Shown piece after piece: positions 16,072-24,921 of a stretch of DNA of 64,000 nucleotides. The DNA comes from Candidatus Aalborgicola bjergmarkensis (lineage in GTDB: Bacteria > Pseudomonadota > Gammaproteobacteria > Burkholderiales > Burkholderiaceae_C). Every line of letters starts with the position of its first letter. Within the stretch, counting starts at the first letter, position 1. A program made the position numbers and the translations under genes. The notes below the pieces were generated by a model that saw only the letters and a list, made by a program, of their open reading frames with translations, was not told the origin of the DNA and did no database searches. The DNA is taken from positions 524,926-588,925 of the forward strand of contig JADJFE010000002.1 of assembly GCA_016708725.1 (NCBI GenBank), in the 5' to 3' direction.

Positions 16072-16899
16072 ATGCCAATTCCTTCCTTCGATCTCGGCGT
16101 TTTGCAATCCATATCAGATGTGCTTGGGGCCACTGACCATGGATTTTCCGGTTCAGAGATTGGCCGTTACCTACGCGAATGCAATATCCATGACCCATTT
16201 CCAACGCATACAAAGCGCCTTCGCATATTTGAGGCACTAAAAGAAAAACAAACTATTGATGGGTGCGGTAACCATGTCGCTGCCTTTATTCAGTACTCAA
16301 TGAACCCTGTGCGGCACCACGATGCCCGTGAATGGTTCGAAGACACTAGATCAAAACTGAATCACGTTCTCGCGTTTGCTGGCCTGGAGCTTCGCGACAA
16401 CGGCAAGCTACATCAGGTTGAAAAGGCCGAAACACATTCTCAGGCTGTTGCGCGGGCTTCCACATTGCGCGAACACCTACTGATCCGAAAAGTCCACCCC
16501 GATGTGCTTCGGTACTGTAGAGAAGAGCTACTGGTCGACAATTACTTTCATGCAGTCTTTGAAGCCACAAAAAGCGTTGCGGATAAAATTCGAACTTTAT
16601 CGGGTCTCACATCGGATGGTTCCGGGCTTGTCGATGAAGTTTTTTCATTCAAGTCTGCGATTCCATTTCTGGCACTCAGTTCATTGCGAACCGAGAGTGA
16701 ACAAAGCGAACAGAAAGGGTTTATGAATCTCCTCAAGGGACTCTTCGGCACCTTTAGAAATACAACCGCACACGCCCCCAAAATTACTTGGAAGATCGAG
16801 GAACAAGATGCTTTGGATATATTGTCATTGGTGTCATTAGTTCATCGAAGGCTGGATTCTGCAACCCGTGCAAGGGCAGTCTATGAAGGCAAGGTCTAA
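16072..16899 (+). CDS. TIGR02391-family protein with HEPN-like motif (integron cassette)
   Basis: 275 residues. The C-terminal half resembles the TIGR02391 (Ymh) family: EATKSVADKIRTLSG, GFMNLLKGLFGTFRNTTAHA and EQDALDILSLVSLVHRRLD. RNTTAH (residues 229-234) fits the HEPN R-x4-H motif, so an RNase role in phage defence is plausible. The N-terminal half has an AREWFEDTRSKLNHVLAF segment typical of the family. The stop codon lies inside an attC site, the mark of a gene cassette. I chose ATG 16072 over TTG 16066. Confidence 0.8.
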   Translation: MPIPSFDLGVLQSISDVLGATDHGFSGSEIGRYLRECNIHDPFPTHTKRLRIFEALKEKQTIDGCGNHVAAFIQYSMNPVRHHDAREWFEDTRSKLNHVLAFAGLELRDNGKLHQVEKAETHSQAVARASTLREHLLIRKVHPDVLRYCREELLVDNYFHAVFEATKSVADKIRTLSGLTSDGSGLVDEVFSFKSAIPFLALSSLRTESEQSEQKGFMNLLKGLFGTFRNTTAHAPKITWKIEEQDALDILSLVSLVHRRLDSATRARAVYEGKV

Positions 16900-16962
16900 C
16901 CCCTCATTGCAGCGGACCTGCGCCAACTGCGCTGGCTGGTCCGCTGAATTCGAACGTTAGCC
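16894..16962. repeat. attC site 1 (integron recombination site)
   Basis: It starts with GTCTAAC (fits RYYYAAC) and ends with GTTAGCC (fits GTTRRRY apart from one position). Inside are perfectly complementary arms CAGCGGACC and GGTCCGCTG around a short unpaired centre. Length is 69 bp, within the usual 57-141. It directly follows and overlaps the stop of the HEPN cassette gene, as expected. Confidence 0.85.
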
Positions 16963-16963
16963 A

Positions 16964-17197
16964 TTGATTGATAAGAATACGACGCGCATGGTTGTGCCAA
17001 AATATATTCCGCTGGTTTGTATTATTTCCGCCGTCGTGTGGTGGGTATTTTTTGAGTGGCTGCGACATCGGTCATACAAAAAACATATTCACACAGGTTT
17101 TGCTCCCGGTACTCAGCACCTCTCATTGCTTGCAAGTTTCGGTGCCTTGGTATTAACAATTGCGGGTTCTGTTTTGCAGCTTTTCGTTGAAAAATAA
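16964..17197 (+). CDS. Small two-helix membrane protein (integron cassette)
   Basis: 77 codons from TTG 16964 (or 69 from ATG 16988), beginning right after the attC crossover sequence as cassette genes do. Two hydrophobic segments are visible: IPLVCIISAVVWWVFFEWL and LSLLASFGALVLTIAGSVLQ, separated by a basic loop (RHRSYKKHIH). No family is recognised. There is no clear attC after it; the following 300 bp may be a further decayed cassette. Confidence 0.5.
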   Translation: MIDKNTTRMVVPKYIPLVCIISAVVWWVFFEWLRHRSYKKHIHTGFAPGTQHLSLLASFGALVLTIAGSVLQLFVEK

Positions 17198-17500
17198 AAA
17201 ATGCCTGTGGTATTGCTTTATCTCCAGCGGTCGCAGCCGCGCGGCACCTTTTCTAAGTCAACTTGCTGCCTCCACCGCTGTTTGCAGCGCAGTTTATAGT
17301 CAGCGGTCTCCCTGGCGGCAGCCAGAAAGAAGGTAGCCTTATGTTCCTCGACCGTTTGCAGCATTCGTTACCGCGCCGCCCGTGGCAAGGTGTGTGGCAT
17401 TCGTGGCTTGCGAGGCAAAATGGCTGCTGTGGCTTATGCAGCCAGCGCAGATAGCTCCATTTTTCGTAGTGTTGCTGGCACTCGTTGTGCAGCTGCCAAT
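17198..17500. other. Region without a convincing gene
   Basis: About 300 bp follow the small membrane protein. Short plus-strand frames exist (for example from 17341 and 17390) but none has a recognisable domain or good start context. The longer one runs into module E. The composition and position fit a decayed cassette or cassette junction. Confidence 0.4.
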
Positions 17501-17961
17501 CGCAGTCTAATCGGGCAGCCGGAAGTTTCTAGCCCCCAGCCCCCACACCACCCACCGTGCGGGTCCGCAGTGGACGGTGCAACGCATTGGCACGCTCGAC
17601 GAACAGGATCGAAAACAGCACCGCAGCGCACAACGCCGGTTGTGGCATTAGCAAAAACAATAGCTGCCCCCGCTTGCCACATAAGGCGCACAGCCCAATT
17701 TGCCCTGTATTTCTCCCCGAAAACGGGTTCACACGGCACCAAAAACCGCTATGAACCGCCCTTGACGGCAAAAACTAGCCGTCATCGGCCATTTTTACAT
17801 GCCAAATCAGCCTGAAAGCCCCATAGAACAAGCGGGAATAGCTATCGTATCAGGAGTGCCTTCTTGGATGACGGTGGATGCCGTGATGGACTTTTTACCT
17901 TACAGCACGGCAGATAAGTGGAAAATCCCGACTCCCACCGACTTTCCCTTCTGGAGTCCAC
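17500..17961 (+). repeat. Module copy E, left segment, palindromic element and leader
   Basis: The left edge (near ctaatcgggcagccgg, ~17508) matches module F at ~24470. The palindromic element is 17662-17843 and the leader with CTGGAG ends at the DUF2157 ATG (17962). This is the only copy in which both following genes are intact. Confidence 0.8.
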
Positions 17962-18915
17962 ATGAACCCAAGACAAGACTTTCCCGGCTTGGCCGCTGGC
18001 CTGGCCGCTGAACCTGCCGATCTGGCGCTGTGGTTGCCGCGTGGTGTGGCCGTGCTGGCTGCTGCGCTGGGCGGGTTGGGTGTTGTGATGTGGATTGCCG
18101 CCAACTGGGAGTCCATGGGGCGCGTGGGCCACTTCGCGCTGCTGCAGGTGCTGGTGTTGGCCAGTGGCCTGGGGGCGGGCTTGATTCAGGCGGCGCGGGT
18201 TCCGCTGGGTTTGCTGGCCCTGCTGGGCATTGGTGCGCTGTTTGCGTACTTTGGCCAGACCTACCAGACGGGTGCGGATGCCTGGCAGCTGTTTGCCCTG
18301 TGGGCCTTGCTGGCGCTGCCGCTGTGCCTGGGGGCGCGCTCCGACGTGCTGTGGGTGCCCTGGGCGCTGGTTGCGGTGACGGCGATTGCGCTGTGGACCC
18401 ATACCTACAGCGGCCATCGCTGGAGCGTGCAGCCCGATCAGTTCGGGGTACACCTGCTGGCCTGGACGGCCATGCTGGCGCTGGTCGCGGCACTCAGTGG
18501 CTGGCTGCAACGCTATACCGGCGCGGGCATCTGGGGCTTGCGCACGGCGGTCACGCTGGCGGTTGCATCCATCACCCTGACCGCTTTGGGCGGTTTGTTT
18601 TTCCGCACCGTGGGTACACAGTACCCCGTGGGGCTGCTGGTCATGGCCGTGGGCGCAGGGGTGGTGGGGACGCGGCGTCTGCCGGATGTGTTCACTCTCA
18701 GTGCGCTGGCCCTGGGCCTGAACGCCTTGCTGGTGGGCGGGCTGGTGCGCTGGTTGGGTGACGGATCATGGAGCCACGACTGGCTGGGCCGGTTGCTGCT
18801 GATTGGCCTGTTTGCCGCTGGGCTGCTGGCAGCATCGGTCAGTGCCATTCTGAAGATTTCGCGCCAAGCCGCCAAAGCCACCAACAAAGCGCTGGACACG
18901 GGAGAATCGGCATGA
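17962..18915 (+). CDS. DUF2157 domain membrane protein (full-length copy)
   Basis: 317 residues. A soluble N-terminus (MNPRQDFPGLAAGLAAEPAD) is followed by about eight hydrophobic segments, starting with VAVLAAALGGLGVVMWIAAN and including an LFAYFGQTYQTGADAWQLFA motif typical of DUF2157. The function is unknown. It overlaps the following GDYXXLXY gene by ATGA, so the two are probably translated together in the inner membrane. Sister copies: 9531-10163 (deleted), 24922-25874 (stop plus frameshift), 6018 onward (stub). Confidence 0.88.
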   Translation: MNPRQDFPGLAAGLAAEPADLALWLPRGVAVLAAALGGLGVVMWIAANWESMGRVGHFALLQVLVLASGLGAGLIQAARVPLGLLALLGIGALFAYFGQTYQTGADAWQLFALWALLALPLCLGARSDVLWVPWALVAVTAIALWTHTYSGHRWSVQPDQFGVHLLAWTAMLALVAALSGWLQRYTGAGIWGLRTAVTLAVASITLTALGGLFFRTVGTQYPVGLLVMAVGAGVVGTRRLPDVFTLSALALGLNALLVGGLVRWLGDGSWSHDWLGRLLLIGLFAAGLLAASVSAILKISRQAAKATNKALDTGESA

Positions 18916-20465
18916 AACAGGCAATCGAACAGGCAAGCGAGCGGCCCTGGCCGGTGGTATTGCTCACCGCGCTGGGCGCCTGGTTTGCCGCAGTGCCCTT
19001 GCTCCTTGCCATCGGTATGCTGCTGGGCGATATGGTGCTCACCGGCACCGGCGTGGGTATCTATTTCATCGGCGTTCTGGTGTTGGGCGCATCTGTCGTG
19101 GTGCTGCGTGCCCAGGGCGTTGCCCTGTTTGTCGAACAACTGGCCGTGCCTGGCCTGTTGGTGGGCGGCGGTACGCTGGCCATGGGTTTGTACCGGGATT
19201 TCCACCGGGTGGGCGGATCGCTCATCCTGCTGGTAGTCGTGCTTGGGCTGGCACTGGTGCTATCCAGAACCTGGCTGCGGGTTTTGTTCGGCGCTGTGGC
19301 AGCTTCCTTGCTGGCGTATGCCCTGATGCCGGACTGGCTCTGGGAGCGCCAGCGGGGCAGTGCGTTGCTCGTTCTGCACGGCTTGCTGGCGGTGTGGCTG
19401 CTGTCCTTGTGGTTGCAGGCGCGTGTGTCTGCCGTGGCGGCATGGGTCGAGCCGGTGGCGGCGGGCTGGTTGCTGACCACGCTGGCCGGGCTGACCTGGA
19501 TGTCCGGCACCACCTTCCTGGTCGGTGGCGCGGTTGGCTCCAATGAAATCGGCTTTCTGTTGAGCTTGTTTGCCGATCCGCAGCGCCACACCTGGCAAGC
19601 TGGCGCCAGCGTGCTGGTGCTGGCCGGTGCAGGCGTCGGTGCGCTGGCCTGGCCGACGTTGCGGCGTTTCCTGCCATTGACTGTTGCGCTGGTGCTGGCT
19701 GTGCTGGCCTGGTTCATCCCCTTGCTGGGTGCGGCGCTGCTGGCCTTGATGGTGTGCACCACCACCCGACGCTGGCGCTTGGCTGCTGCCTGCGCGCTGA
19801 CGGCGGGCTGGGTCGTGGGCGCTTTCTACTACCAACTGCATTGGCCGCTGGTGGACAAGGCACTGTTGCTGGTCGGTGCGGGCGTTGTGCTGGCTGTCCT
19901 GGCGTGGCTCGACCAACGGCATGAGACACACGATAAAACCGCCCACCCCGCAATGCAGGTAAGCCCCGGCGGCCTGGCCATGCTGGCCGCCACCCTGCTC
20001 ACGCTGCTGGTGGCCAATGGGGCCATCTGGCAAAAGCAGGACTTGATTGCGCGCGGAAAGCCGGTGTTCATGGCCCTGATGCCGCTGGACCCGCGCTCGC
20101 TGATGCAAGGCGACTTCATGCGTCTGCGTTTTACCACGCTGGACGCCCACCAGTTGCCCCTGATCGAAGACCTGCGCGGCACACGCCCGTACATGGTGGT
20201 GCAGCTGGATGCACGCGGCGTGGCTACGCCTAAGCGCCTGCACCGCGCGGACCAGCCTCTGGCGGTCGATGAAATGCTGGTGCAGCTCACGCCCAAGAAT
20301 GGCGCCTGGGTGGTGGTAACCGATGCCTGGTTCTTCAAGGAAGGCGAGAGCCAGCGCTGGCAAGCCGCCAAGTTCGGCGAGTTCCGCGTACTGCCCGATG
20401 GTCGGGCACTGCTGGTGGGTATGGCGGATGTAGCTCTTGTGGCTATTACGGCGGATGTGCCCTGA
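18912..20465 (+). CDS. DUF4401 / GDYXXLXY domain membrane protein (copy 1)
   Basis: 517 residues from ATG 18912 (MKQAIEQASERPWPVVLLTA). The first ~340 residues are many transmembrane helices (DUF4401-like). The C-terminal ~170 residues carry PLDPRSLMQGDFMRLRF, a GDFxxLxF form of the GDYxxLxY signature, in a predicted extracytoplasmic domain. It closely resembles the copy at 25871-27424. The function is not known; the pair is common in Burkholderiales. It is read opposite to the surrounding toxin-antitoxin and restriction genes. Confidence 0.88.
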   Translation: MKQAIEQASERPWPVVLLTALGAWFAAVPLLLAIGMLLGDMVLTGTGVGIYFIGVLVLGASVVVLRAQGVALFVEQLAVPGLLVGGGTLAMGLYRDFHRVGGSLILLVVVLGLALVLSRTWLRVLFGAVAASLLAYALMPDWLWERQRGSALLVLHGLLAVWLLSLWLQARVSAVAAWVEPVAAGWLLTTLAGLTWMSGTTFLVGGAVGSNEIGFLLSLFADPQRHTWQAGASVLVLAGAGVGALAWPTLRRFLPLTVALVLAVLAWFIPLLGAALLALMVCTTTRRWRLAAACALTAGWVVGAFYYQLHWPLVDKALLLVGAGVVLAVLAWLDQRHETHDKTAHPAMQVSPGGLAMLAATLLTLLVANGAIWQKQDLIARGKPVFMALMPLDPRSLMQGDFMRLRFTTLDAHQLPLIEDLRGTRPYMVVQLDARGVATPKRLHRADQPLAVDEMLVQLTPKNGAWVVVTDAWFFKEGESQRWQAAKFGEFRVLPDGRALLVGMADVALVAITADVP

Positions 20466-20604
20466 TGCGTGGCGGATCGGTGGGTCGGTGCGATTTTGAC
20501 GGGGGTTCGTTTGGCGTTTTTTTGTTTGATAGCCGGATCGGGCTATGTCGCTTGTGGGGCGTGCGGGGTGCGCTATGTTAAGAGTAGCGAAGCGTGTTGG
20601 TGTG

Positions 20605-20784
20605 TCAGCGTCTGAACGTGAAACCGGATGTGGTTTTTTTATCCAGTAAGCGTAGACAGACGTAAGCCTCTTTGGTTCTGGGGCTATAGTGCAGGGGGCG
20701 GATTTGCACACGTAACTGATTCAGCAGCCGAGTTGGCGTAAAAACTGACATGCTGGTTTTTTGGGGGATGTTATGACTGTTCAT
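20605..20784 (-). pseudogene. Integron integrase N-terminal remnant 2
   Basis: From ATG 20784 it reads MNSHNIPQKTSMSV and then LLNQLRVQIRPLHYSPRTKE and AYV. Next comes a ~10 bp insertion (tgtctacgct) that breaks the frame; the expected YWIKK follows in another frame. The same insertion is present in remnant 3. It faces away from the plus-strand TIR cassette 50 bp downstream. Confidence 0.7.
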
Positions 20785-20834
20785 GTATATAGATTGACGG
20801 CTGAAAGCCTTGTTTTTTTGGCAGGACAAACATA

Positions 20835-22160
20835 ATGCCGAGATTATTTTCGCCAAGATTATTTATTAGTTACTCTCGTCAAGATCTCGTACTTGCAGAA
20901 AGAATCGTTGGCGCTCTTCAACGTAGAGGTTTTCGCGTGTTCTTGGACTCCAACGATATAGATCCAGGAGACAATTTCGTTACCAAGCTTTCTGAAGAGA
21001 TCAGACTGGCGACCGCGATTATTCCTGTGATTTCACAAAAATACTCACTAAGCAGGTGGGCACAAGCGGAGTTATATCAGGCTCTAACTACTAATAAGGT
21101 AGTGATTCCGATCCTGATCTCTAACGACTCCATTTTCAGCCTCGACGATCCACTGCAAAGACTTTTAAAGGACAGGCAGTACGTAACGATTCCAAGTGAT
21201 TCATCTGGGCACATCATCACTGAGCGCTTTGCAGAACTCCTCTCAGTTGCGCATCGACGTTATAGATATGAATTGATTAAAAGGTCTATCCCTTTTGGAT
21301 TAGGTACTGCGATATTTATATCGGTCATATGGTGGGCGATCACCAACTTGAACGAATTAGACAAAGCCAGACAACGGAAGGTTGCTATTAGCGAAATATC
21401 AGAATCCAAGAGCATACTTCAGCATGAGCGGATTTCCTCTCTTGCTTCAGTGTTGACAGAAGATAAGCAAGCACTTGGAGAGATTAAATTTCTCTCACAT
21501 GATTCAGCTCAAACAGACACGACACGACTCAATGCACTTGCACTTGGAGCGGAAATTGGAAAAGGGCGCAAAGCATACCGATGGTACGTGCAAGGAATTG
21601 ATATCGGACGGGCTAAATTTCAGGATGCCATTATCTCAAATGCATCGTTTATCGGCGGCTCTTGGAGAGAAGTTGATTTTAGAGATAGCATCCTTGCGGA
21701 CGTCTTTTGGGAAAAAGAAAAAGGATTCTCTTTATCTGGCAGCAACTTCGACAATGTTAAGTTTCTCGGAAGTCAAATCGAAGCGATCAATGCCATTGAC
21801 GTAGCCTTTAGGAATTGTAAATTTGTAGGCTCCGTCATTGACACAACTAATTTTTCAAAAGTGCGATTTTTTTCAGATAGCCCTCAAAAAGAGGGAAATC
21901 CGATTATCACACCGTATTACACAAAATTTGAACGAAGCGTATTGGTTAGTGGTAGATCGCCGCCGGAAAAAGGTGTTTTGAATTTGACGATGACTGGAGA
22001 TGATGTCGTTTTTGATGATGTTCTTTTTGTCGATTGTCGTCTTGACGGCTGGTTTAGCCCAGAGTGGTTTAGAAACTCAACTTTTTTGAACTGTGAATTG
22101 CCTGACAGTCTAACGAAAGAATCTCTAGAACGCGCAGGAAACCAGATACGATCACATTAA
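20835..22160 (+). CDS. TIR domain - transmembrane - pentapeptide-like protein (cassette)
   Basis: 441 residues. Residues 8-135 form a TIR domain: LFISYSRQDLVLAERIVGAL, FLDSNDIDPGDNF, and SRWAQAELYQAL with a glutamate (E79) at the NADase catalytic position. A transmembrane helix lies at about 151-171 (SIPFGLGTAIFISVIWWAIT). From about 245 to 430 there are pentapeptide-like repeats (AKFQDAIISNASFIGG, SNFDNVKFLGS). It could be a membrane-anchored NAD+-consuming effector with a beta-helix sensor. The base composition is clearly more AT-rich than the modules around it. It sits in an integron-like array. Confidence 0.82.
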   Translation: MPRLFSPRLFISYSRQDLVLAERIVGALQRRGFRVFLDSNDIDPGDNFVTKLSEEIRLATAIIPVISQKYSLSRWAQAELYQALTTNKVVIPILISNDSIFSLDDPLQRLLKDRQYVTIPSDSSGHIITERFAELLSVAHRRYRYELIKRSIPFGLGTAIFISVIWWAITNLNELDKARQRKVAISEISESKSILQHERISSLASVLTEDKQALGEIKFLSHDSAQTDTTRLNALALGAEIGKGRKAYRWYVQGIDIGRAKFQDAIISNASFIGGSWREVDFRDSILADVFWEKEKGFSLSGSNFDNVKFLGSQIEAINAIDVAFRNCKFVGSVIDTTNFSKVRFFSDSPQKEGNPIITPYYTKFERSVLVSGRSPPEKGVLNLTMTGDDVVFDDVLFVDCRLDGWFSPEWFRNSTFLNCELPDSLTKESLERAGNQIRSH

Positions 22161-22163
22161 GTT

Positions 22164-22528
22164 GCCTAACGAGTAAATGCAGTTTACCTACTTCGTCTTC
22201 ATTATTGCAATTTTTACGCCTCCGAAATCGAGGTGGCGGGTGGGTTGTTTGTGTGAAAAACTAGGGCACATGGGAGTTGATTTTTGACCAGTCGAAAGCC
22301 ATTGCAATGGCGCATTGGTCGAATCCAGAATGCCCTGGACAGCCCGGCAGCCAATTTTGCGGTAAAGTTAGCGCATTACGGCCCGCTGCAGAGGTTGCGA
22401 TTTTTTTAATCCCCTTATCGCCACCGTCCGTGGGTGGTGGTTCAGTCCAAAAAGGTTTATCTATCGCGGGAGGCGTTTGTGGTTTGTTTGAGTATTGCAG
22501 CGCGACAGATAAACGCTATTCGTTAGGC
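22164..22528. repeat. Possible split attC pair, and 390 bp without a gene
   Basis: GCCTAAC (22164-22170) and GTTAGGC (22522-22528) are perfect complements and fit the attC core consensus exactly. The neighbouring bases (cgagta / tattcg) extend the pairing. The 365 bp span is too long for a normal attC, so either 250-300 bp has inserted into one site or two degenerate sites bound a gene-less cassette. The interior has no convincing frame. Confidence 0.4.
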
Positions 22529-22560
22529 TCGTGATGCAAGTCCCCATGTAAGGAAATTGT

Positions 22561-23589
22561 ATGAAGATTCTATTTATTGGTTCTATACCGGGGCACAAGC
22601 CTGAATCCGGACAAAAACCATTGCCGGAACATGATGCCCTTTTTACGGCAGCGCGGGAAATAGGAGAGAAAGCAGCAGAGAAAGGCCATGTAATCCTAAT
22701 CGGAAGTGATAGCAAAAATACGGTGGATTACTATATTGCCCAAGGTGTAATGGATTATTGTCGCAAGAATAGCGGAATGCAAAGGCAAATAGAGGTTCAC
22801 AGGCCTAACGATTCCAAATCCCCATTTGTCGAAGATGTTCCTGAAAACTTAAGCATAGTGAGGCAGTATTATCACGAGGATTCAAGTAATCCGCATAAAT
22901 GGATAGTTACTCATGTTAGGGCGCTTGATTCTTGTGATTGCATTGTTACACTGGGAGGAGGCGCTAGTACGAGAATTGTTGGAAATATCGCTGCTGATCG
23001 CGAGATGGCGATAGTTGCGATTTCTTCTTTCGGCGGCACTTCTGCTGAATTGTTCGACCGATTGCAATATGTGTATAAATATAAAGTAAAAAATAAGAGT
23101 GTCATACAAAGCATTATTCGTCCTTGGTCTGCTGATTCTGCTGAAAACGTAATAGCAATATCTGAAGCCTTAACGGAATCCGGAAGAAAAACACCGCATT
23201 TATATTTTATTAGTTATAGCTGGACTAATTCCGCTGAAGCGGATCATGTCGAAGCATTGTTGCGAAGAAATGGTCGTAGTGTGCTTCGTGATGAGAATAA
23301 TGTTAAAACCGGTGGTAGCTTATCTGGGGCTATAGAGTTACTAATAAAACAATCGGATACGTTTTTGGCTTTATGGAGTGATTCATACTCAAGAAGTTCT
23401 TGGTGCCCTCAAGAACTTGAGTTCGCTATCAATAAGTCATCAAAAAATGAAAAACCTACGAGAGTGGTCGTTTGTGCACTGGACGATACCTCAACACCAA
23501 TTAGAGTAACTGACACTTTGCGGAGCCAAGGGCAAGATAGAACTCAACGAGAATTGACTATTCTGCGTCTGTTGAAAGAAGAAGGCTAA
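22561..23589 (+). CDS. SLOG - TIR fusion protein (cassette)
   Basis: 342 residues. Residues 1-175 resemble a SLOG/LOG-type Rossmann nucleotide-binding domain: MKILFIGSIPG, GHVILIGSD, CDCIVTLGGGASTRIVGN and a SSFGGTSAELF loop. Residues 212-342 are a TIR domain (HLYFISYSWTNSAEADHVEA, VLRDENNVKTGG, SSWCPQELEFAI with E285 at the catalytic site). SLOG domains in Thoeris-type defence sense cyclic ADP-ribose-like signals and TIR domains degrade NAD+, so this single chain could combine sensor and effector. Its stop overlaps attC 2. The gene is markedly AT-rich. Confidence 0.8.
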   Translation: MKILFIGSIPGHKPESGQKPLPEHDALFTAAREIGEKAAEKGHVILIGSDSKNTVDYYIAQGVMDYCRKNSGMQRQIEVHRPNDSKSPFVEDVPENLSIVRQYYHEDSSNPHKWIVTHVRALDSCDCIVTLGGGASTRIVGNIAADREMAIVAISSFGGTSAELFDRLQYVYKYKVKNKSVIQSIIRPWSADSAENVIAISEALTESGRKTPHLYFISYSWTNSAEADHVEALLRRNGRSVLRDENNVKTGGSLSGAIELLIKQSDTFLALWSDSYSRSSWCPQELEFAINKSSKNEKPTRVVVCALDDTSTPIRVTDTLRSQGQDRTQRELTILRLLKEEG

Positions 23590-23667
23590 CAATCACATGC
23601 ACTCGGACAAAAAGCGCCGCTCGTTCCTCGCTCTGCTTGTTGCTGCCGGTGATGTAAAGCGTTAGTC
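23584..23667. repeat. attC site 2
   Basis: It begins GGCTAAC and ends GTTAGTC. The inner arms pair over the stretch ACATGCACTCGGACAAAAAGC against the complement of GCTTGTTGCTGCCGGTGATGT, with the extra unpaired bases typical of attC. Length is 84 bp. It starts at the stop codon of the SLOG-TIR gene and ends 14 bp before the next cassette gene. Confidence 0.85.
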
Positions 23668-23680
23668 GTCTTCGGATACC

Positions 23681-24460
23681 ATGAGCAACTATCAGCCACC
23701 GACTTGCTGGATATGCGGCGACCAAGCCAATACAAGTGAGCATCGAATTAAAAAAGCAGACCTTGTACGATCTTATGGAAGAGGGCCATACAAAGGCTCC
23801 TTGGCGCCAGTACATGTTCGGAATGGCTTAGTTACTGCAATACAGGGGCCACGTGCCGCAGTGGTGAAGTATTCACCTTCGCTATGCGGTCCCTGCAACA
23901 GCACCCGAACACAAGCCTATGACTTGGCTTATGACCGTTTTGTATCCTGGGTATTGGAAAATGAGGAAACAGTTCTATACAAGCGATTCATCAATTTTGC
24001 GGATGTCTATGGTGCCGACTTCGAAGAATCGCAACGCAACCTTTTCAAGTATTTCGTCAAAAGTTTCGGTTGCAGGCTTGTGGATGCAGGGACACCTATT
24101 CCAGCCGACTTAGTCGCTCTACTGCCTGAAAAGTCATTTTGCACCGCGCTTAAGCTTACATTTTGCGTGAACGAAGATATTCTGCTGCTGCCACAAGTAA
24201 CTCGATCGGTATTTCTTGGTAAAGGTGCCCTGATTGCGTGGGCATCCAAGGATGCACCATCAATTCACACTGGATACACTTGGAACGAGCACGTATCGTG
24301 GCTCACGATGAATTACTGGTATAGCCAACCTTCCGAAGGGTATATGGGTTCTACGTGGATTGCTGATGGTCAGTACCTTTATCTTGGAAGTATCCAGCCG
24401 CTGTCATCTGAGGAGAGAGCTGCATTTTTAGAGAAAATACACGATGACGTTGAAACCTAG
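23681..24460 (+). CDS. HNH-endonuclease-like protein (cassette)
   Basis: 259 residues. The N-terminus reads CWICGDQANTSEHRIKKADL, and later PSLCGPCNSTRTQAYD. These two CxxC pairs around an EH motif fit the zinc-bound HNH (beta-beta-alpha metal) fold, though the third motif is not obvious. The remaining ~170 residues are unrecognised. It starts just after attC 2. No attC follows: module F begins within 15 bp of the stop, so the cassette's own site was probably lost. Confidence 0.65.
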   Translation: MSNYQPPTCWICGDQANTSEHRIKKADLVRSYGRGPYKGSLAPVHVRNGLVTAIQGPRAAVVKYSPSLCGPCNSTRTQAYDLAYDRFVSWVLENEETVLYKRFINFADVYGADFEESQRNLFKYFVKSFGCRLVDAGTPIPADLVALLPEKSFCTALKLTFCVNEDILLLPQVTRSVFLGKGALIAWASKDAPSIHTGYTWNEHVSWLTMNYWYSQPSEGYMGSTWIADGQYLYLGSIQPLSSEERAAFLEKIHDDVET

Positions 24461-24468
24461 TACACGGC

Positions 24469-24921
24469 TAATCGTGCAGCCGGAAGTTTCTAGCTCCCCG
24501 CCCCCACACCACCCACCGTGCAGGTTCGCAGTGGACGGTTCAACGCATTGGCACGCTCGACGCACAGGATCGAAGACAGCATCGCAGCGCACAACGCCGG
24601 TTGTGATACTCTCAAAAACAATAGCTGCCCCCGCTTTCCACATAAGGGCTACAGCCCGATTAGCTTTAAATTCCGCCCCCGAAAAAAGCTTCACACGGCA
24701 CCAAAACCGCCAAAAACCACCCCTGGCAACCAAAACCAGCCGCCATCGGGCATTTTTACATGCCAAATCAGCCTGAAAGCCCTATAGGATAAGCGGGAAC
24801 AGCTCTCATATAAGGAGCGCTTCCTTGGCTGACGGTGGATGCCGTGATGGACTTTTTGCCTTGCAGCGCGGCAGATAAGTGGAAAATCCCGATTCCCACC
24901 GATTTTCCCTCTGGAGCCCAC
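24469..24921 (+). repeat. Module copy F, left segment, palindromic element and leader
   Basis: The left edge ctaatcgtgcagccgg matches module E. The palindromic element spans 24623-24804 (AGCTGCCCCCGCTT ... AAGCGGGAACAGCT). The leader ends with CTGGAG before ATG 24922. Confidence 0.8.

Noticed and set aside
17390..17815. 141-codon plus-strand frame after the small cassette protein
   Set aside because: It runs through the module E left segment and palindromic element and has no domain; its C-terminal half is translated repeat.
19260..20711. 483-codon minus-strand frame rich in Gln, His and Arg
   Set aside because: Antisense shadow of the GC-rich GDYXXLXY gene; the composition is typical of such shadows. 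The same applies to 25799-27448.
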